Source of the DNA: Polynucleobacter sp. GWA2_45_21
GTDB taxonomy: Bacteria > Pseudomonadota > Gammaproteobacteria > Burkholderiales > Burkholderiaceae
DNA length: 64,000 nucleotides
NCBI RefSeq assembly: GCF_001830325.1
Contig: NZ_MHZG01000011.1
Location: 124,001-188,000 of the forward strand
Reading direction: 5' to 3'
This document shows, one piece after another, positions 39,074 to 49,462 of this stretch. The first letter of the stretch is position 1. Each line of letters starts with the position of its first letter. The notes under the pieces were generated by a model that saw nothing but the letters and a program-made list of their open reading frames with translations, had not been told where the DNA came from and made no database searches. Both the position numbers and the translations under genes were made by a program.

Positions 39074-40315
39074 TCAGTCGTCTAATCTTTTGAGCCACTG
39101 TACTGAGTGCTCAGGCTGATACTCTTGTTCATCTTCTTCATCATCAAGACTTTCAATATCACCATCTTGATCGAGATTAATCTGCTTGTCATGCACTGCA
39201 CGCTCGCGCACTCTAGTGCGATCAACTACATCACCAGCTAACTGGCCACAAGCTGCAGCAATATCATCACCACGGGTTTTACGAACTGTAGCTACCATGC
39301 CTGCATCTAACAAAATGCTGGCGAATGCATGAACACGTTGAGCAGTTGAACGCTTCAATCCAGATTCTGGGAATGGATTAAATGGAATGAGATTAATCTT
39401 GCATTTGATGTTTGCCAATAAGCGCACCAACTCTTTGGCCTGAATATCCGAGTCATTCACACCATCGAGCATGCAGTATTCAAAGGTTAAGAAATCCCTT
39501 GGGGCAAACGGCAAATACCGTTCACAGGCAGCAAGCAATTCTCTTAAAGGATATTTTTGATTGAGCGGAACAAGCTGATCGCGCAGTTTGTCATTCGGTG
39601 CATGTAGCGACACTGCCAATGCCACTGGACAATCTTGTGCCAAGCGATCAATCATCGGCACAACGCCAGAAGTGGATACGGTCACACGGCGACGCGATAA
39701 ACCGTAGGCTCTGTCATCAAGCATTAAACGCAAAGCAGTGACAACGTTGTCGTAGTTGAGTAATGGCTCACCCATACCCATTAAGACCACATTGGAAATC
39801 ACACGACCTGTGTGTTCCCAGCCAGGCGTTGGATATTTTTCAATACGACGAACGGCATTCGGATCTGTGCGGAGTAAATGTTCAGCAAACCAGAGTTGAC
39901 CAATGATTTCGCCGGCGGTGAGATTGCGGGAGAAGCCTTGATGCCCTGTTGAGCAAAAGCGGCAATTAACCGCACAACCAGCCTGAGATGAAATGCACAA
40001 GGTGCCACGATCATCCTCAGGAATAAATACAGACTCCACAGCATTACCAGCACCAACGTCCAGCAACCACTTGCGGGTGCCGTCTGCTGCATGCTCATCT
40101 TTAATTACTGGGAGAGAAAGGACTTCTGCTTTATCGAGCAGGGTTGCTCTAAAGCTTTTTGCTAAGTCACTCATGTCATTGATGTCAGAAACACCACGCT
40201 GGTGTATCCACTGCATGAGCTGCTTGGCCCTAAAGGGCTTTTCATTCAACCCCGCGACATACGCTGCCATTTGGTCAGCGTCAAAATCTAAGAGATTTAC
40301 GCGCGGGGAGGTCAA
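39074..40315 (-). CDS. rlmN: Dual-specificity RNA methyltransferase RlmN
   Basis: A radical-SAM enzyme that methylates C2 of A2503 in 23S rRNA and A37 in some tRNAs. The 413-residue protein has the CX3CX2C cluster as [11 protein letters not shown], the [12 protein letters not shown] motif, and [14 protein letters not shown] at the end of the core, with a further acidic tail ([15 protein letters not shown]) of about 40 residues beyond the usual end. It lies 46 bases downstream of ndk. Confidence 0.96.
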   Translation of the reverse strand: MTSPRVNLLDFDADQMAAYVAGLNEKPFRAKQLMQWIHQRGVSDINDMSDLAKSFRATLLDKAEVLSLPVIKDEHAADGTRKWLLDVGAGNAVESVFIPEDDRGTLCISSQAGCAVNCRFCSTGHQGFSRNLTAGEIIGQLWFAEHLLRTDPNAVRRIEKYPTPGWEHTGRVISNVVLMGMGEPLLNYDNVVTALRLMLDDRAYGLSRRRVTVSTSGVVPMIDRLAQDCPVALAVSLHAPNDKLRDQLVPLNQKYPLRELLAACERYLPFAPRDFLTFEYCMLDGVNDSDIQAKELVRLLANIKCKINLIPFNPFPESGLKRSTAQRVHAFASILLDAGMVATVRKTRGDDIAAACGQLAGDVVDRTRVRERAVHDKQINLDQDGDIESLDDEEDEQEYQPEHSVQWLKRLDD

Positions 40316-40361
40316 TGCGCCTACTTATGTATTAAATAGGTTGTTCGTTAGCAATCGTGAA

Positions 40362-40787
40362 TTAACGATTGAAAACGTTCATGCCAGCGAAGAAGAATGC
40401 AACTTCGACAGCAGCAGTTTCAGGAGCATCAGAGCCATGAACAGCGTTTGCATCAATGCTGTCAGCAAAATCAGCACGGATAGTGCCTTTGTCGGCCTTC
40501 TTAGGATCAGTAGCACCCATCAAGTCGCGGTTCTTAGCAATCGCGCCTTCGCCTTCCAATACCTGAATCATGACAGGACCAGAAATCATGAAGCTCACCA
40601 AATCCTTAAAGAAAGGACGTGCAGCGTGCACAGCGTAGAACTGCTCAGCTTCAGCTTGTGACAAATGCGCCATTCTGGACGCAACAATCTTCAAACCAGC
40701 AGATTCGAAACGGTCGTAGATCTTACCGATCACGTTTTTTGCAACAGCATCAGGTTTGATAATAGAAAGGGTGCGTTCAATAGCCAT
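40362..40787 (-). CDS. ndk: Nucleoside diphosphate kinase
   Basis: Balances nucleoside triphosphate pools. The 141-residue form starts at ATG 40787 ([15 protein letters not shown]) with TTGGAG upstream; an open frame to 40907 is an extension without family support. The active-site His lies in [10 protein letters not shown], and the [16 protein letters not shown] segment is conserved. It begins the minus-strand block reaching purA. Confidence 0.98.
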   Translation of the reverse strand: MAIERTLSIIKPDAVAKNVIGKIYDRFESAGLKIVASRMAHLSQAEAEQFYAVHAARPFFKDLVSFMISGPVMIQVLEGEGAIAKNRDLMGATDPKKADKGTIRADFADSIDANAVHGSDAPETAAVEVAFFFAGMNVFNR

Positions 40788-41080
40788 GTAAAACTCCAAT
40801 AGTGATTTCAAAGATTTTGCTGAATTACTGCCAATTTGGACCCAGAGAGAAGCCTCTCCCCAATTCCTACAAGGCGCCAGGAATTCAGCGACCCCCGAAT
40901 TATACATCGGCTGACCGTATTTACCCTGATCCTAGCCTTGCTAAGCCCTTGAATTTACAGGGCATAACCCTTTGATTTGTAGTCTCTTTCATGGGGGGCT
41001 TGAAATTACCCCATTTTGTCTATACTTACTGTCAACAGCCCCTTGTGGGCTCGTGTATTTACTATCAAAAAGGAGTCAAT

Positions 41081-41782
41081 ATGAGTGATCTCAACTCTTA
41101 CGGCTTTGGGCAAACAAGCTCGATCAGCACACCACAGATACGCAACCGCGTTCTGCGCAATACCTACGCCCTATTGGCGCTCTCAATGGTTCCTACCGTC
41201 ATTGGCGCATGGCTTGGCGTTGCTTTTGGACTCAACTTTATGGCGAGCAACCCTTTCATGGGTTTCATCGTCTTCATGGCAATCGCTTTTGGTTTTTTCT
41301 GGGCTATTCAGAAAAATAAGGACAGCGGCTTAGGTGTTCTGCTCCTACTAGGTTTCACCTTCTTTATGGGCATCATGATGTCCGGTCTAGTGGGTTACAC
41401 ACTCAATAGCTACAGCAATGGCGCTACTTTGATCATGCTGGCCTTTGGCGGCACTGCGGCGATTTTTGCCGTAATGGCCTCCATTGCTACCGTGAGCAAA
41501 AGCGACTTCTCTGGCATGGGTAAATGGTTGATGGTAGGTGTACTGCTCTTGATCGTAGCCTCATTAGCCAATATCTGGTTGCAGTTACCAGCCTTGATGT
41601 TGACTGTGATGGTCTTAGCCATCGGAATCTTCTCTGCCTTTATCTTGGTTGATGTTCAGCGCATCATCAACGGTGGTGAAACTAACTACGTGATGGCTAC
41701 TTTAGCTATCTACCTTGACGTATACAACGTCTTCACCAACTTGCTCGCACTATTGGGCATTATGGGCGGCGACAGAGACTAA
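41081..41782 (+). CDS. Bax1-I / YccA family inner membrane protein
   Basis: A 233-residue membrane protein with seven hydrophobic segments. The family motif EFxxxLYDVYNVFTNLLxLLG is seen near the end as MATLAIYLDVYNVFTNLLALLGI. YccA in E. coli is an FtsH substrate and modulator; other members are pH-sensitive calcium leak channels. AAGGAG lies ahead of ATG 41081, so I reject the longer frame from 40991. A strong terminator follows. Confidence 0.92.
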   Translation: MSDLNSYGFGQTSSISTPQIRNRVLRNTYALLALSMVPTVIGAWLGVAFGLNFMASNPFMGFIVFMAIAFGFFWAIQKNKDSGLGVLLLLGFTFFMGIMMSGLVGYTLNSYSNGATLIMLAFGGTAAIFAVMASIATVSKSDFSGMGKWLMVGVLLLIVASLANIWLQLPALMLTVMVLAIGIFSAFILVDVQRIINGGETNYVMATLAIYLDVYNVFTNLLALLGIMGGDRD

Positions 41783-41800
41783 GAAATTAGTTTTAATAAA

Positions 41801-41825
41801 AAAGGCACCTGCGGGTGCCTTTTTC
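41801..41825 (+). terminator. Rho-independent terminator
   Basis: AGGCACC pairs with GGTGCCT around a TGCG loop, flanked by A-run and T-run, making it strong in both directions. It ends the Bax1-like gene and may serve the convergent rlmD gene. Confidence 0.85.
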
Positions 41826-41868
41826 TTTGCTTCAATATGTTGATTTGCCAATCTTTTAAATCATTGAA

Positions 41869-43296
41869 TTACTGGGATCTTTCAAACACTGCCATTGACT
41901 CTACATGGGAGGTATGGGGAAACATATTAACGATGCCCGCACTCTTGAGAACATAGCCTGCCTGATGACAGAGAATGTCCGTATCTCTAGCTAAGGTCTT
42001 GGGATTACAGGAGACATACACAATGCGTTGCGGCGGCAGATCACTGCCTTGCTCATGGAGTTGAGCTAGGGCCTGGCAAATCTCCATAGCGCCCTCACGC
42101 GGGGGATCCATTAGCCAGCGCTCAGCTTTGCCCCATGAAGCGATCGTTTCCGTGCTCACTTCGAATAAATTGCTTTGCATGAAACTGACTTTATCTGCGA
42201 GCTGATTATGCTCAGCGTTAGCCTTAGCCCTAGTTGTGAGACTTTCTAAACCCTCAATACCTAGAACTTTGCTTGCCCTTCTTGCCAGCGGTAATGTGAA
42301 ATTACCAATGCCACAGAATAAGTCGAGCACACAATCACTTGACTTCACTTCCAGCAAGCGAATCGCCCTACTGACCAAAGCCCGGTTCATCATATGATTC
42401 ACCTGCGTGAAATCCGCTGGCTTAAATGGCATCTCGATTTCAAACTCAGGCAGACGGTAGCAAAGCTTGCCCGTTAAAGGATAGAACGGCGCAACCGTTT
42501 CTATACCCTTGGGTTGTAGCCATATCCAGACTTGATGCGCATCTGCAAAATCTCTGAGCAACTGTTCATCTGCAGGCGTTAGTGGCAGAAGATTCCTGAA
42601 TACCAATGCAGTGACTGGCTTTAACTTTTTAGGGTCTTCTGAATTGGGATCTTCAGGCTCACCTACAGCAATCTCGATTTGTGGCATACGATCGACAATG
42701 GAAAGAGCCATTACCAATTTACGCATCTCGGGCAATAAATCAGATACATGCTTAGGCAAAATCTCACAAGCAGTCATGTCAGCAACATAGCCACTCTTAC
42801 CCTCATGAAATCCAATCAGCACGGTGCCTTTTTTGATAGAGCGATTAACCGCACTTAAGCGCGCGCGATGACGGTACTCCCAGGCAGGCCCACCCATGGG
42901 TCGAAGAATTTCTTCAGGGGCTACTTTAGCTATGTGCTTGAGATCATCCTCAAGCACGCGCTGCTTCATGGCAACCTGCGCCCTGATATCCAAGTGCTGC
43001 ATCGTGCAACCACCGCAAACACCAAAGGCTTTACATTTAGGTTCCGCTCTAAATACAGCAGGCTTGAGGATATCGAGTACTTTGGCTTTACTAAAGCGGA
43101 CTTTGTCACGCGTGATGACATAAGTGACAAGCTCAGTTGGCAGTGCCCCCTGAATAAAAATGACCTTGCCACTTTGACCTTGATTGAGCTCTTCCTCATT
43201 GGGCGCTAAGCGCGCAATGCCTTGGGCATCTAGATCAAGGGAGTCAACTCGTACGGGCTCAGTCACAACGATGTGGACTGGCTTTTCACCTCTACG
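41869..43296 (-). CDS. rlmD: 23S rRNA (uracil(1939)-C5)-methyltransferase RlmD
   Basis: A TrmA/RumA-type methyltransferase. From ATG 43296 (MRRGEKPVHIVV) it is 475 residues; a longer frame from 43341 would overlap the preceding gene by 50 bases. Features are an N-terminal TRAM domain, four cluster cysteines beginning CKAFGVCGGCTMQH, SAM-binding DLFCGIGNFTLPLA, and the catalytic YVSCNPKTLARD. The start overlaps the end of the exonuclease gene by 5 bases. Confidence 0.95.
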   Translation of the reverse strand, partial: RRGEKPVHIVVTEPVRVDSLDLDAQGIARLAPNEEELNQGQSGKVIFIQGALPTELVTYVITRDKVRFSKAKVLDILKPAVFRAEPKCKAFGVCGGCTMQHLDIRAQVAMKQRVLEDDLKHIAKVAPEEILRPMGGPAWEYRHRARLSAVNRSIKKGTVLIGFHEGKSGYVADMTACEILPKHVSDLLPEMRKLVMALSIVDRMPQIEIAVGEPEDPNSEDPKKLKPVTALVFRNLLPLTPADEQLLRDFADAHQVWIWLQPKGIETVAPFYPLTGKLCYRLPEFEIEMPFKPADFTQVNHMMNRALVSRAIRLLEVKSSDCVLDLFCGIGNFTLPLARRASKVLGIEGLESLTTRAKANAEHNQLADKVSFMQSNLFEVSTETIASWGKAERWLMDPPREGAMEICQALAQLHEQGSDLPPQRIVYVSCNPKTLARDTDILCHQAGYVLKSAGIVNMFPHTSHVESMAVFERSQ

Positions 43297-44113
43297 CATC
43301 GGGGGCGAAATCCAAGAGATACTCCTGCCACTGCTCACCATGTGGCTCTTTAGATTCTTTTTCTAAATAGGCTTTAACGAAAGTGATTTCTTCTTTGTAC
43401 TCTTCTAATGAGAAGCCGCCACGCATCAACTGAAAGCGGCAGTACATCAGATAGGTGTTCACCACATCGGTTTCACAATAGCGGCGAATCTCGTCAATCC
43501 TGCCTTCTTGATAGGCCGGCCATACTTGACTGCCATCCATGCCCATCTTGCCTGGAAAACCACAAAGTTTTGCTAATCCATCTAAAGGCGCATTGGCACG
43601 ACCATTAAATTTAGCCAAGAGATCCATCAAGTCGAGATGGCGCATGTGATAACGACTGATGTAGTTGTTCCACTTAAATTCACGGCTATCGTTTTCTTGG
43701 CTCTCTCCCATCTCCCAATAGCGAGGAGCTTGTACATGATTTGCTAATGCGCGGTAGTGCAAAACTGGCAGGTCAAAACCACTGCCATTCCAAGACACTA
43801 ACTGAGGAGTGTATTTTTCAACAAGCTCAAAGAAGGTCTGAATCAATACCTTCTCATCATCTTGCGCATTGCCTAGTGTGCCGACCTTAATTTGGGGTGA
43901 GCCATCCTTGGTGGTTCTACGGATGACGCAGGAGATCGCGCAGATACGCTGCAGATACAGCGGCAGAAACTCACTACCAGTTTTCTCGGCCCGCTCTGCC
44001 ATTGCTTTAGCTGCAACTTCACTGTCAGATAAGGTATCGGGATAGTCATTGAGGCGACGCAATCCTGCTACATCAGGAATGGTTTCAATATCGAAGACGA
44101 GAACCGTTGCCAT
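43292..44113 (-). CDS. PolB-like 3'-5' exonuclease
   Basis: A 273-residue protein of the DNA_pol_B_exo2 family, an RNase H-like fold. Catalytic acids appear in VFDIETIPD, in LVSWNGSGFDLPVLHYRA and in the C-terminal RRYCETDVVNTYLMYCR (the DEDD Asp with Tyr/Cys context). No polymerase domain is present. The substrate is unknown; members are predicted single-stranded DNA exonucleases. Coupled with rlmD. Confidence 0.85.
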   Translation of the reverse strand: MATVLVFDIETIPDVAGLRRLNDYPDTLSDSEVAAKAMAERAEKTGSEFLPLYLQRICAISCVIRRTTKDGSPQIKVGTLGNAQDDEKVLIQTFFELVEKYTPQLVSWNGSGFDLPVLHYRALANHVQAPRYWEMGESQENDSREFKWNNYISRYHMRHLDLMDLLAKFNGRANAPLDGLAKLCGFPGKMGMDGSQVWPAYQEGRIDEIRRYCETDVVNTYLMYCRFQLMRGGFSLEEYKEEITFVKAYLEKESKEPHGEQWQEYLLDFAPDA

Positions 44114-44144
44114 ACTTAAATTACTAGCAATTGATCACGAGCAA

Positions 44145-44915
44145 TTACTGCAAGTATGGCGTTGGGTTTACTGGCTTGCCATTCACACGTAATTCAAAGT
44201 GGAGTTTTACTGAATTCGTATCGGTATCACCCATCTCGGCAATCTTCTGACCCTTCTTCACCGGATCACCTTCTTTTACTGAGAGTGTTCGATTATGGGC
44301 GTAGGCTGTGAGATAGGTGTTGTCGTGTTTGATGATGACCAAGTTGCCATAACCACGCAAGCTATTGCCTGCATAGACCACCTTACCGTCTGATGCTGCG
44401 GTAATCGGCTCACCTAACTTACCAGCAATATCAATCCCTTTGGTTTTTTCACTGAACTCTTCAGTGACTTTGCCCTTAGCTGGCCATGACAAACGAATGC
44501 CTGGCTCTGCAACGACTTCTTTGGGAGCTTCTTTGGCAGCATCGACCTTTGGTGCATCCGCTTTTGGGGCATCACTAGCCGTTTTCGGAATTGGCTTAAC
44601 AGTCATTCTGCTATTAGCTGGAGGCTTAACCAAAATAAGATCGCCCACCTCAATTAAGTTGGGATTAGATAAGTTATTCCACTGCGCTAAATCACGTGGG
44701 GACTGCCCATTATCTAAAGCAATGCGGGCTAAGGTGTCGCCACGCTTAACGCGATAGTAGCCAGGTGGAGCTGGTTCATTTCCACCACCACTTCGATCAA
44801 CAACATTCGCCGGCTTAGCCCTAGGGGTGGTTGAGCAACCCACATTGAGCAGCAAAGAAGTCATTGCAAGAAGCAATAAGAGATATTTAGATAGCATTTT
44901 CATAGGAATTTTCAT
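44145..44915 (-). CDS. nlpD: NlpD-like murein hydrolase activator (LysM, M23 family)
   Basis: A 256-residue lipoprotein: signal peptide ending LLLNVGC, a LysM domain ([18 protein letters not shown]) for peptidoglycan binding, an Ala/Lys/Pro linker, and an M23 LytM domain ([38 protein letters not shown]). Only some of the zinc ligands are present (HFELRVNGK but no HxxxD), so it is probably a non-catalytic activator of amidases in cell separation. Start overlaps pcm by 4 bases. Confidence 0.9.
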   Translation of the reverse strand: MKIPMKMLSKYLLLLLAMTSLLLNVGCSTTPRAKPANVVDRSGGGNEPAPPGYYRVKRGDTLARIALDNGQSPRDLAQWNNLSNPNLIEVGDLILVKPPANSRMTVKPIPKTASDAPKADAPKVDAAKEAPKEVVAEPGIRLSWPAKGKVTEEFSEKTKGIDIAGKLGEPITAASDGKVVYAGNSLRGYGNLVIIKHDNTYLTAYAHNRTLSVKEGDPVKKGQKIAEMGDTDTNSVKLHFELRVNGKPVNPTPYLQ

Positions 44916-45568
44916 ACTACCCCTGATTGTAAGGGGACAAAAAAGACCTCGTCCAGAACCGTTCTTTGATAGCGCTGGGAGCTCATCCGCTCAACCATAA
45001 TCAATTGCTGTTCTTTCTCATTCTTGGCAACCGGGGCCACAAGGCGGCCGCCAATAGCCAATTGGTCCAATAAGGCGTCAGGAATACCTAATCCAGCTGC
45101 AGCCAGGATAATTCCGTCAAAAGGGGCAGCCTGGGGTAGACCTAAGATCCCATCCCCATAAATGAGGCGCAGGTTTTTAATCCGAAATGGGCGCAGCTTC
45201 TCTCTGGCCATATCGTGCAAAGGACGAATGCGCTCAATTGAATAGACTTCATCAGATAGCAAACTGAGTACCGCTGCTTGATATCCACAACCAGTACCGA
45301 TTTCTAATACTTTGCCCAACTGTTGTTTTGGCTTATGTAAAAGCTCAATCATGCGAGCAACTACCGACGGCTTCGAAATCGTCTGTGAGTGACCGATGGG
45401 CAAAGCAGTATCTTCATAGGCCTGGGGATGCATCCCTGCATCCATAAATGCATGGCGAGGAACCGTAGCAATCGCTTCCAAGGTTTTGCCGTGTTTGACC
45501 CCTGCAGCGAGGACCTTCGCAGCTAGCGCTTGCCGATGACCGGCATTACGTTCTGCCGATGACCTCAA
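44912..45568 (-). CDS. pcm: Protein-L-isoaspartate O-methyltransferase
   Basis: Repairs isoaspartyl damage in proteins. The 218-residue protein has the family's [25 protein letters not shown] and SAM-binding [15 protein letters not shown] segments. The start is a TTG whose last bases overlap the surE TGA (TTGA). The surE-pcm-nlpD order matches that in many Proteobacteria, in which rpoS usually follows; here an exonuclease gene follows instead. Confidence 0.94.
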   Translation of the reverse strand: MRSSAERNAGHRQALAAKVLAAGVKHGKTLEAIATVPRHAFMDAGMHPQAYEDTALPIGHSQTISKPSVVARMIELLHKPKQQLGKVLEIGTGCGYQAAVLSLLSDEVYSIERIRPLHDMAREKLRPFRIKNLRLIYGDGILGLPQAAPFDGIILAAAGLGIPDALLDQLAIGGRLVAPVAKNEKEQQLIMVERMSSQRYQRTVLDEVFFVPLQSGVV

Positions 45569-46359
45569 CCGCGAGTCCAGCCGTTAGCTCGCATGGCAGC
45601 CAAACGGGCATGATGCGTTAAATCCAATTGCATTGGCGTGATCGAGATGCAACCCTCATCAATTGCATGAAAGTCAGTGCCCTCAGAACTATCTTTTGCA
45701 TGTCCGGCAGCACCGATCCAATAAATGTCATCACCACGTGGACTTTTTTGCATAACCACTGGTTGTGAGTGATGGCGATTACCCAAGCGAGTGACACGCC
45801 AACGATATAAATCAGCATAAGGACGATTTGGGATGTTCACGTTCAGCAAAGTTGCAGGGCCTTCACTGTGCGCCATCTTAGACGCCAGCATTTGCGCGAC
45901 GATATCGTGCGCAGCTTTTGCAGCATCTTCAATGCGATTCCAGCCCTTATCAATTTGTGAGAATGCAATACCAGGAACACCAAACATGACGCCTTCAATT
46001 GCGGCAGCTACAGTGCCTGAGTACAAAGTATCTTCACCCATGTTCTCGCCTTGATTAATCCCAGAAACTACGAGGTCTGGTTTTTCATCTAAGAACCCAG
46101 TCATCGCGATATGAACGCAATCAGTTGGGGTGCCATTAATGAATAAAAAGCCGTCTCGCTCACCACCAGCTACGCGATGAATCGATAGTGGTCGTGAGAG
46201 TGTTAAAGAGTTTGATGCGCCACTATGATTTTGCTCGGGAGCAATTACAGTGACCCGCCCCAATGGGCGAATGGCGTTGACTAGAGCCAAAAGACCAGGA
46301 GCAAGATAGCCATCATCATTCGAAATCAGAATGTGTGGCTGTTTTGTATTTTCACTCAT
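45565..46359 (-). CDS. surE: 5'/3'-nucleotidase SurE
   Basis: A survival-protein phosphatase acting on nucleoside monophosphates. Motifs [13 protein letters not shown] (metal-binding DD), [32 protein letters not shown] are diagnostic. I chose ATG 46359 (MSENTKQ), 264 residues; a GTG at 46368 is in frame. It begins the surE-pcm-nlpD operon. Confidence 0.96.
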   Translation of the reverse strand: MSENTKQPHILISNDDGYLAPGLLALVNAIRPLGRVTVIAPEQNHSGASNSLTLSRPLSIHRVAGGERDGFLFINGTPTDCVHIAMTGFLDEKPDLVVSGINQGENMGEDTLYSGTVAAAIEGVMFGVPGIAFSQIDKGWNRIEDAAKAAHDIVAQMLASKMAHSEGPATLLNVNIPNRPYADLYRWRVTRLGNRHHSQPVVMQKSPRGDDIYWIGAAGHAKDSSEGTDFHAIDEGCISITPMQLDLTHHARLAAMRANGWTRG

Positions 46360-46384
46360 GAATTTCACTGCTTTCTATATAGCC

Positions 46385-49300
46385 TTAGGCCTTTGCCATC
46401 TGGGTCAACGCTCGACCTCTGAACCACCCATATATTACTGGTAATACCAAGAGGGTCAAAATAGTTGTCGTCACCATACCCCCCACAATGACCAGGGCTA
46501 AGGGGCGTTGAGCCTCGGAGCCAATCGAATGGGATAAGGCGGCTGGCAGTAGCCCGAGACCAGAAAGTGCCGCAGTCATCAGTACCGGGCGAACGCGTAA
46601 GGAAGCACCCTCCACCATGGCATCCTTCATCGCACGATGTTCAGTCGCTGCCGTCTTATTGATAAAGGAGATCAAGATCACCCCATCCTGAATTGCAATA
46701 CCAAATAAAGACAAGAAGCCAAAGAAGGCGGAAATACTCAAAGTCTCCCCCGCGAGATGCAATGCGATGACACCGCCGATAGCTGCAAACGGTACGTTAA
46801 TCATCACAATGACCGCATCGCGGAAATTACCAAAAGCACTAACAAGTAATAAGAAAATGCCAACCAATGCTAAAGGTACGATCAGCATCAGTTTCTTCTG
46901 CGCTTGCTTCATCTGATTGAATTGACCATCCCAGCTTATAGAGTAGTTTGGTGGCAAGGTGATATTTTTCTCAACTAAGAATTGAGCATCCTCAACAGCG
47001 CTACCTAGGTCACGGTTACGTACGCTGAACTTAATGGCAATGTAGCGCTTACCAGCCTCACGATAGATAAAAAATGGTCCATCAGACAATTGGACAGTAG
47101 CAACCATCGACAAGGGAATGGCCGCACCACTCGGCGAATCCACCAACAAGCGACCAATATCAGCCACATCGTTACGACTACCTTCACTTAAACGAATCGC
47201 AACACCAAAAGTTTTCTCATCCTCTAGCAAGTTGGTGACCGCAGCACCACCAATAGCATTGCTAACCAGCGTCTGAATATCATTCACATTGATGCCATAG
47301 CGAGCAGCTCGCTCTCGATCAATCTGAATATTTAAAGTGGGCTGGCCTAGCTCTTTCAAAATGCCTTCATCTGCTACACCACGGACTTTTTTGAGCTGGA
47401 AGATGACTTCCTGGGCCTTTTGATCCAGAACCTCAAGATCAGTGCCGTAAATTTTGATTGAGTTCTCACCCTTCACTCCTGATAAAGCCTCATTCACGTT
47501 ATCTTGAATGTATTGCGAGAAGCTATAGGTAATTCCTGGAATCTTCTTTAGCTCAATCTCCAGGTTGGCAATCAACTCCTTTTTACCGGAGCCACTTGGC
47601 ATCTTGTCTGGACTCTTGAGATAGAGTCCATATTCTTGATTAAATACACCAGTAGAGTCTGTGCCATCATCTGGACGACCAATCTGGGCTGCCACTTTTT
47701 CAATTTCTGGCTGCTTTAAGAAAGTCTCACGCAACTGATTAGCCACCTTAACCGAGTAATCTAAATCCACCGTATTAGGCAGAGTGACTCGCAGCCAAAT
47801 ATTGTTCTCTTCTAGGGTTGGTAAGAATGCTGTACCCAGGCGCGTCACGCTTAATAAGGTTAAACCCAATACAAATACCGCAACCGAGACAACGGTCAAA
47901 GGACGGTCCATCCATCTTCTGAGTAAAGGCTTATAGCCATCCAAGAGCTTGGTGATAAATCTAGGCGGTTTGTGATGCAAGTTCTCGCCGAAGACCAAAG
48001 AGATCATGGCTGGCAAGAATGTCAGACTTAAGATCATTGCCGCGATCAAGGCAAAGCCCATGGTGAAGGCCATTGGCTTAAAGATGATGCCCTCTACTCC
48101 GCCCATAAAGAACAATGGGGAGTAGGCAACAATAATGATGCCAGTGGAATAAATCATGGCGCGCTGTACTTCGCTTGTTGCCAGGATGATGCTTTGATTG
48201 AGGCGCTTGCCACCCTCCTCTAGGTGGCGCATCACGTTCTCCGTCAGGATGACCGCAGAGTCAACAATGACACCGAAGTCAATCGCACCTAAAGAAATCA
48301 GGTTTGCTGGAACACTCCATAAATGCATCTGAATAAACGATACGCAAAGCGCCAATGGAATGACTGCAGCCACTACAGCTGCTGCACGCAAATTACCTAA
48401 GAAGAAAAACAGTACTGCAAGCACTAATGAGATGCCAAAGAACAGCGTGTGCTTTACTGTGCCAATCGTGATATCTAGCAAAACTTGACGATCGTAAAAA
48501 GGCTTTACTTCAATTCCTGGCGGCAGTATTTGCTTATTAATATTCTCAACAGTATTGCGAACACGCGCCAGGACTTCGGTGGCATTCTCGCCACGACGTA
48601 AGTAGACAATACCTTCAACAGAGTCTGGATTGTCATTAAACTGGAACATACCCAAACGTGGTGCGTTGCCAATCACAACACTAGCAACATCACCAATGCG
48701 AATTGGTACGCCATTGTGAGTTGAAACAACAACGCGCTTAATATCATCAATACTTTTTAAAAGCCCTACCCCACGAACTACAAACTGCTGCTCTCCACTG
48801 GGTAATAGTCCGCCACCAGTATTGCTATTCGCATTAGTTAAGGCGGTAATTAATTCATTAACAGTGACGCCCTTTGCTTGCAGGCTTTCTGGGCTAACAA
48901 TCACTTGATATTGGCGAACCTTGCCGCCAAATGAAGAAACATCTGCAACCCCAGGCGTTTGCTTAAGCTCTTTATAAATCTCGTAGTTCTGCAATGTCTT
49001 TAGATCAGTCGACGAGGCGTAATCCGACTTCACCTCATAACGCATGATCTCACCAGTCGCATCAGAATCTGGACTGACGCTGGAAGTGACTCCATCCGGA
49101 AAATTCACATTAGACAGGCTGGTAATAAAACGTTGACGCGCTTGAAATGGATCCGTTGTGTCATTGAATTTCAAAGTCACAACAGATAATCCAAATAAGG
49201 ATACGGAACGGAAAGCCTGCAGACCAGGAATACCTGCCAAGGCATTCTCAACCGGAATCGTGACCTGCTGCTCTACCTCAGTCGTACTTCGACCAGGCCA

Positions 49301-49462
49301 TTGAGAAATCGCCTGAATCGTTAATGGCGCTACCCCAGGGTAAGGCTGAATCGGCAACTTAGAGAGGCTATACATCCCCAAACCGAGCAGCACAATTGAA
49401 CCAACGATGACAAGCACGCGTTTTTCAAGTACACCCCGAATGAAGGAAGTAAAGGCGCTCAC
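46385..49462 (-). CDS. Heavy-metal efflux RND pump (CzcA/CusA family)
   Basis: A 1025-residue inner-membrane RND transporter with twelve membrane segments and two large periplasmic loops. The membrane helix reading DFGVIVDSAVILTEN keeps the Asp-Asp-Glu pattern of CzcA-like (divalent Zn/Co/Cd) pumps rather than the CusA pattern, so divalent cation export is likely (inference). It is the last gene of a channel-adaptor-pump operon and starts one base after the adaptor stop. Confidence 0.92.
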   Translation of the reverse strand: MSAFTSFIRGVLEKRVLVIVGSIVLLGLGMYSLSKLPIQPYPGVAPLTIQAISQWPGRSTTEVEQQVTIPVENALAGIPGLQAFRSVSLFGLSVVTLKFNDTTDPFQARQRFITSLSNVNFPDGVTSSVSPDSDATGEIMRYEVKSDYASSTDLKTLQNYEIYKELKQTPGVADVSSFGGKVRQYQVIVSPESLQAKGVTVNELITALTNANSNTGGGLLPSGEQQFVVRGVGLLKSIDDIKRVVVSTHNGVPIRIGDVASVVIGNAPRLGMFQFNDNPDSVEGIVYLRRGENATEVLARVRNTVENINKQILPPGIEVKPFYDRQVLLDITIGTVKHTLFFGISLVLAVLFFFLGNLRAAAVVAAVIPLALCVSFIQMHLWSVPANLISLGAIDFGVIVDSAVILTENVMRHLEEGGKRLNQSIILATSEVQRAMIYSTGIIIVAYSPLFFMGGVEGIIFKPMAFTMGFALIAAMILSLTFLPAMISLVFGENLHHKPPRFITKLLDGYKPLLRRWMDRPLTVVSVAVFVLGLTLLSVTRLGTAFLPTLEENNIWLRVTLPNTVDLDYSVKVANQLRETFLKQPEIEKVAAQIGRPDDGTDSTGVFNQEYGLYLKSPDKMPSGSGKKELIANLEIELKKIPGITYSFSQYIQDNVNEALSGVKGENSIKIYGTDLEVLDQKAQEVIFQLKKVRGVADEGILKELGQPTLNIQIDRERAARYGINVNDIQTLVSNAIGGAAVTNLLEDEKTFGVAIRLSEGSRNDVADIGRLLVDSPSGAAIPLSMVATVQLSDGPFFIYREAGKRYIAIKFSVRNRDLGSAVEDAQFLVEKNITLPPNYSISWDGQFNQMKQAQKKLMLIVPLALVGIFLLLVSAFGNFRDAVIVMINVPFAAIGGVIALHLAGETLSISAFFGFLSLFGIAIQDGVILISFINKTAATEHRAMKDAMVEGASLRVRPVLMTAALSGLGLLPAALSHSIGSEAQRPLALVIVGGMVTTTILTLLVLPVIYGWFRGRALTQMAKA

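Noticed and set aside
40788-40907. N-terminal extension of ndk
   Set aside because: The extra 40 residues have no family support, and TTGGAG lies before the internal ATG at 40787.
40991-41080. Upstream extension of the Bax1-like gene
   Set aside because: AAGGAG precedes the ATG at 41081 and the family begins there.
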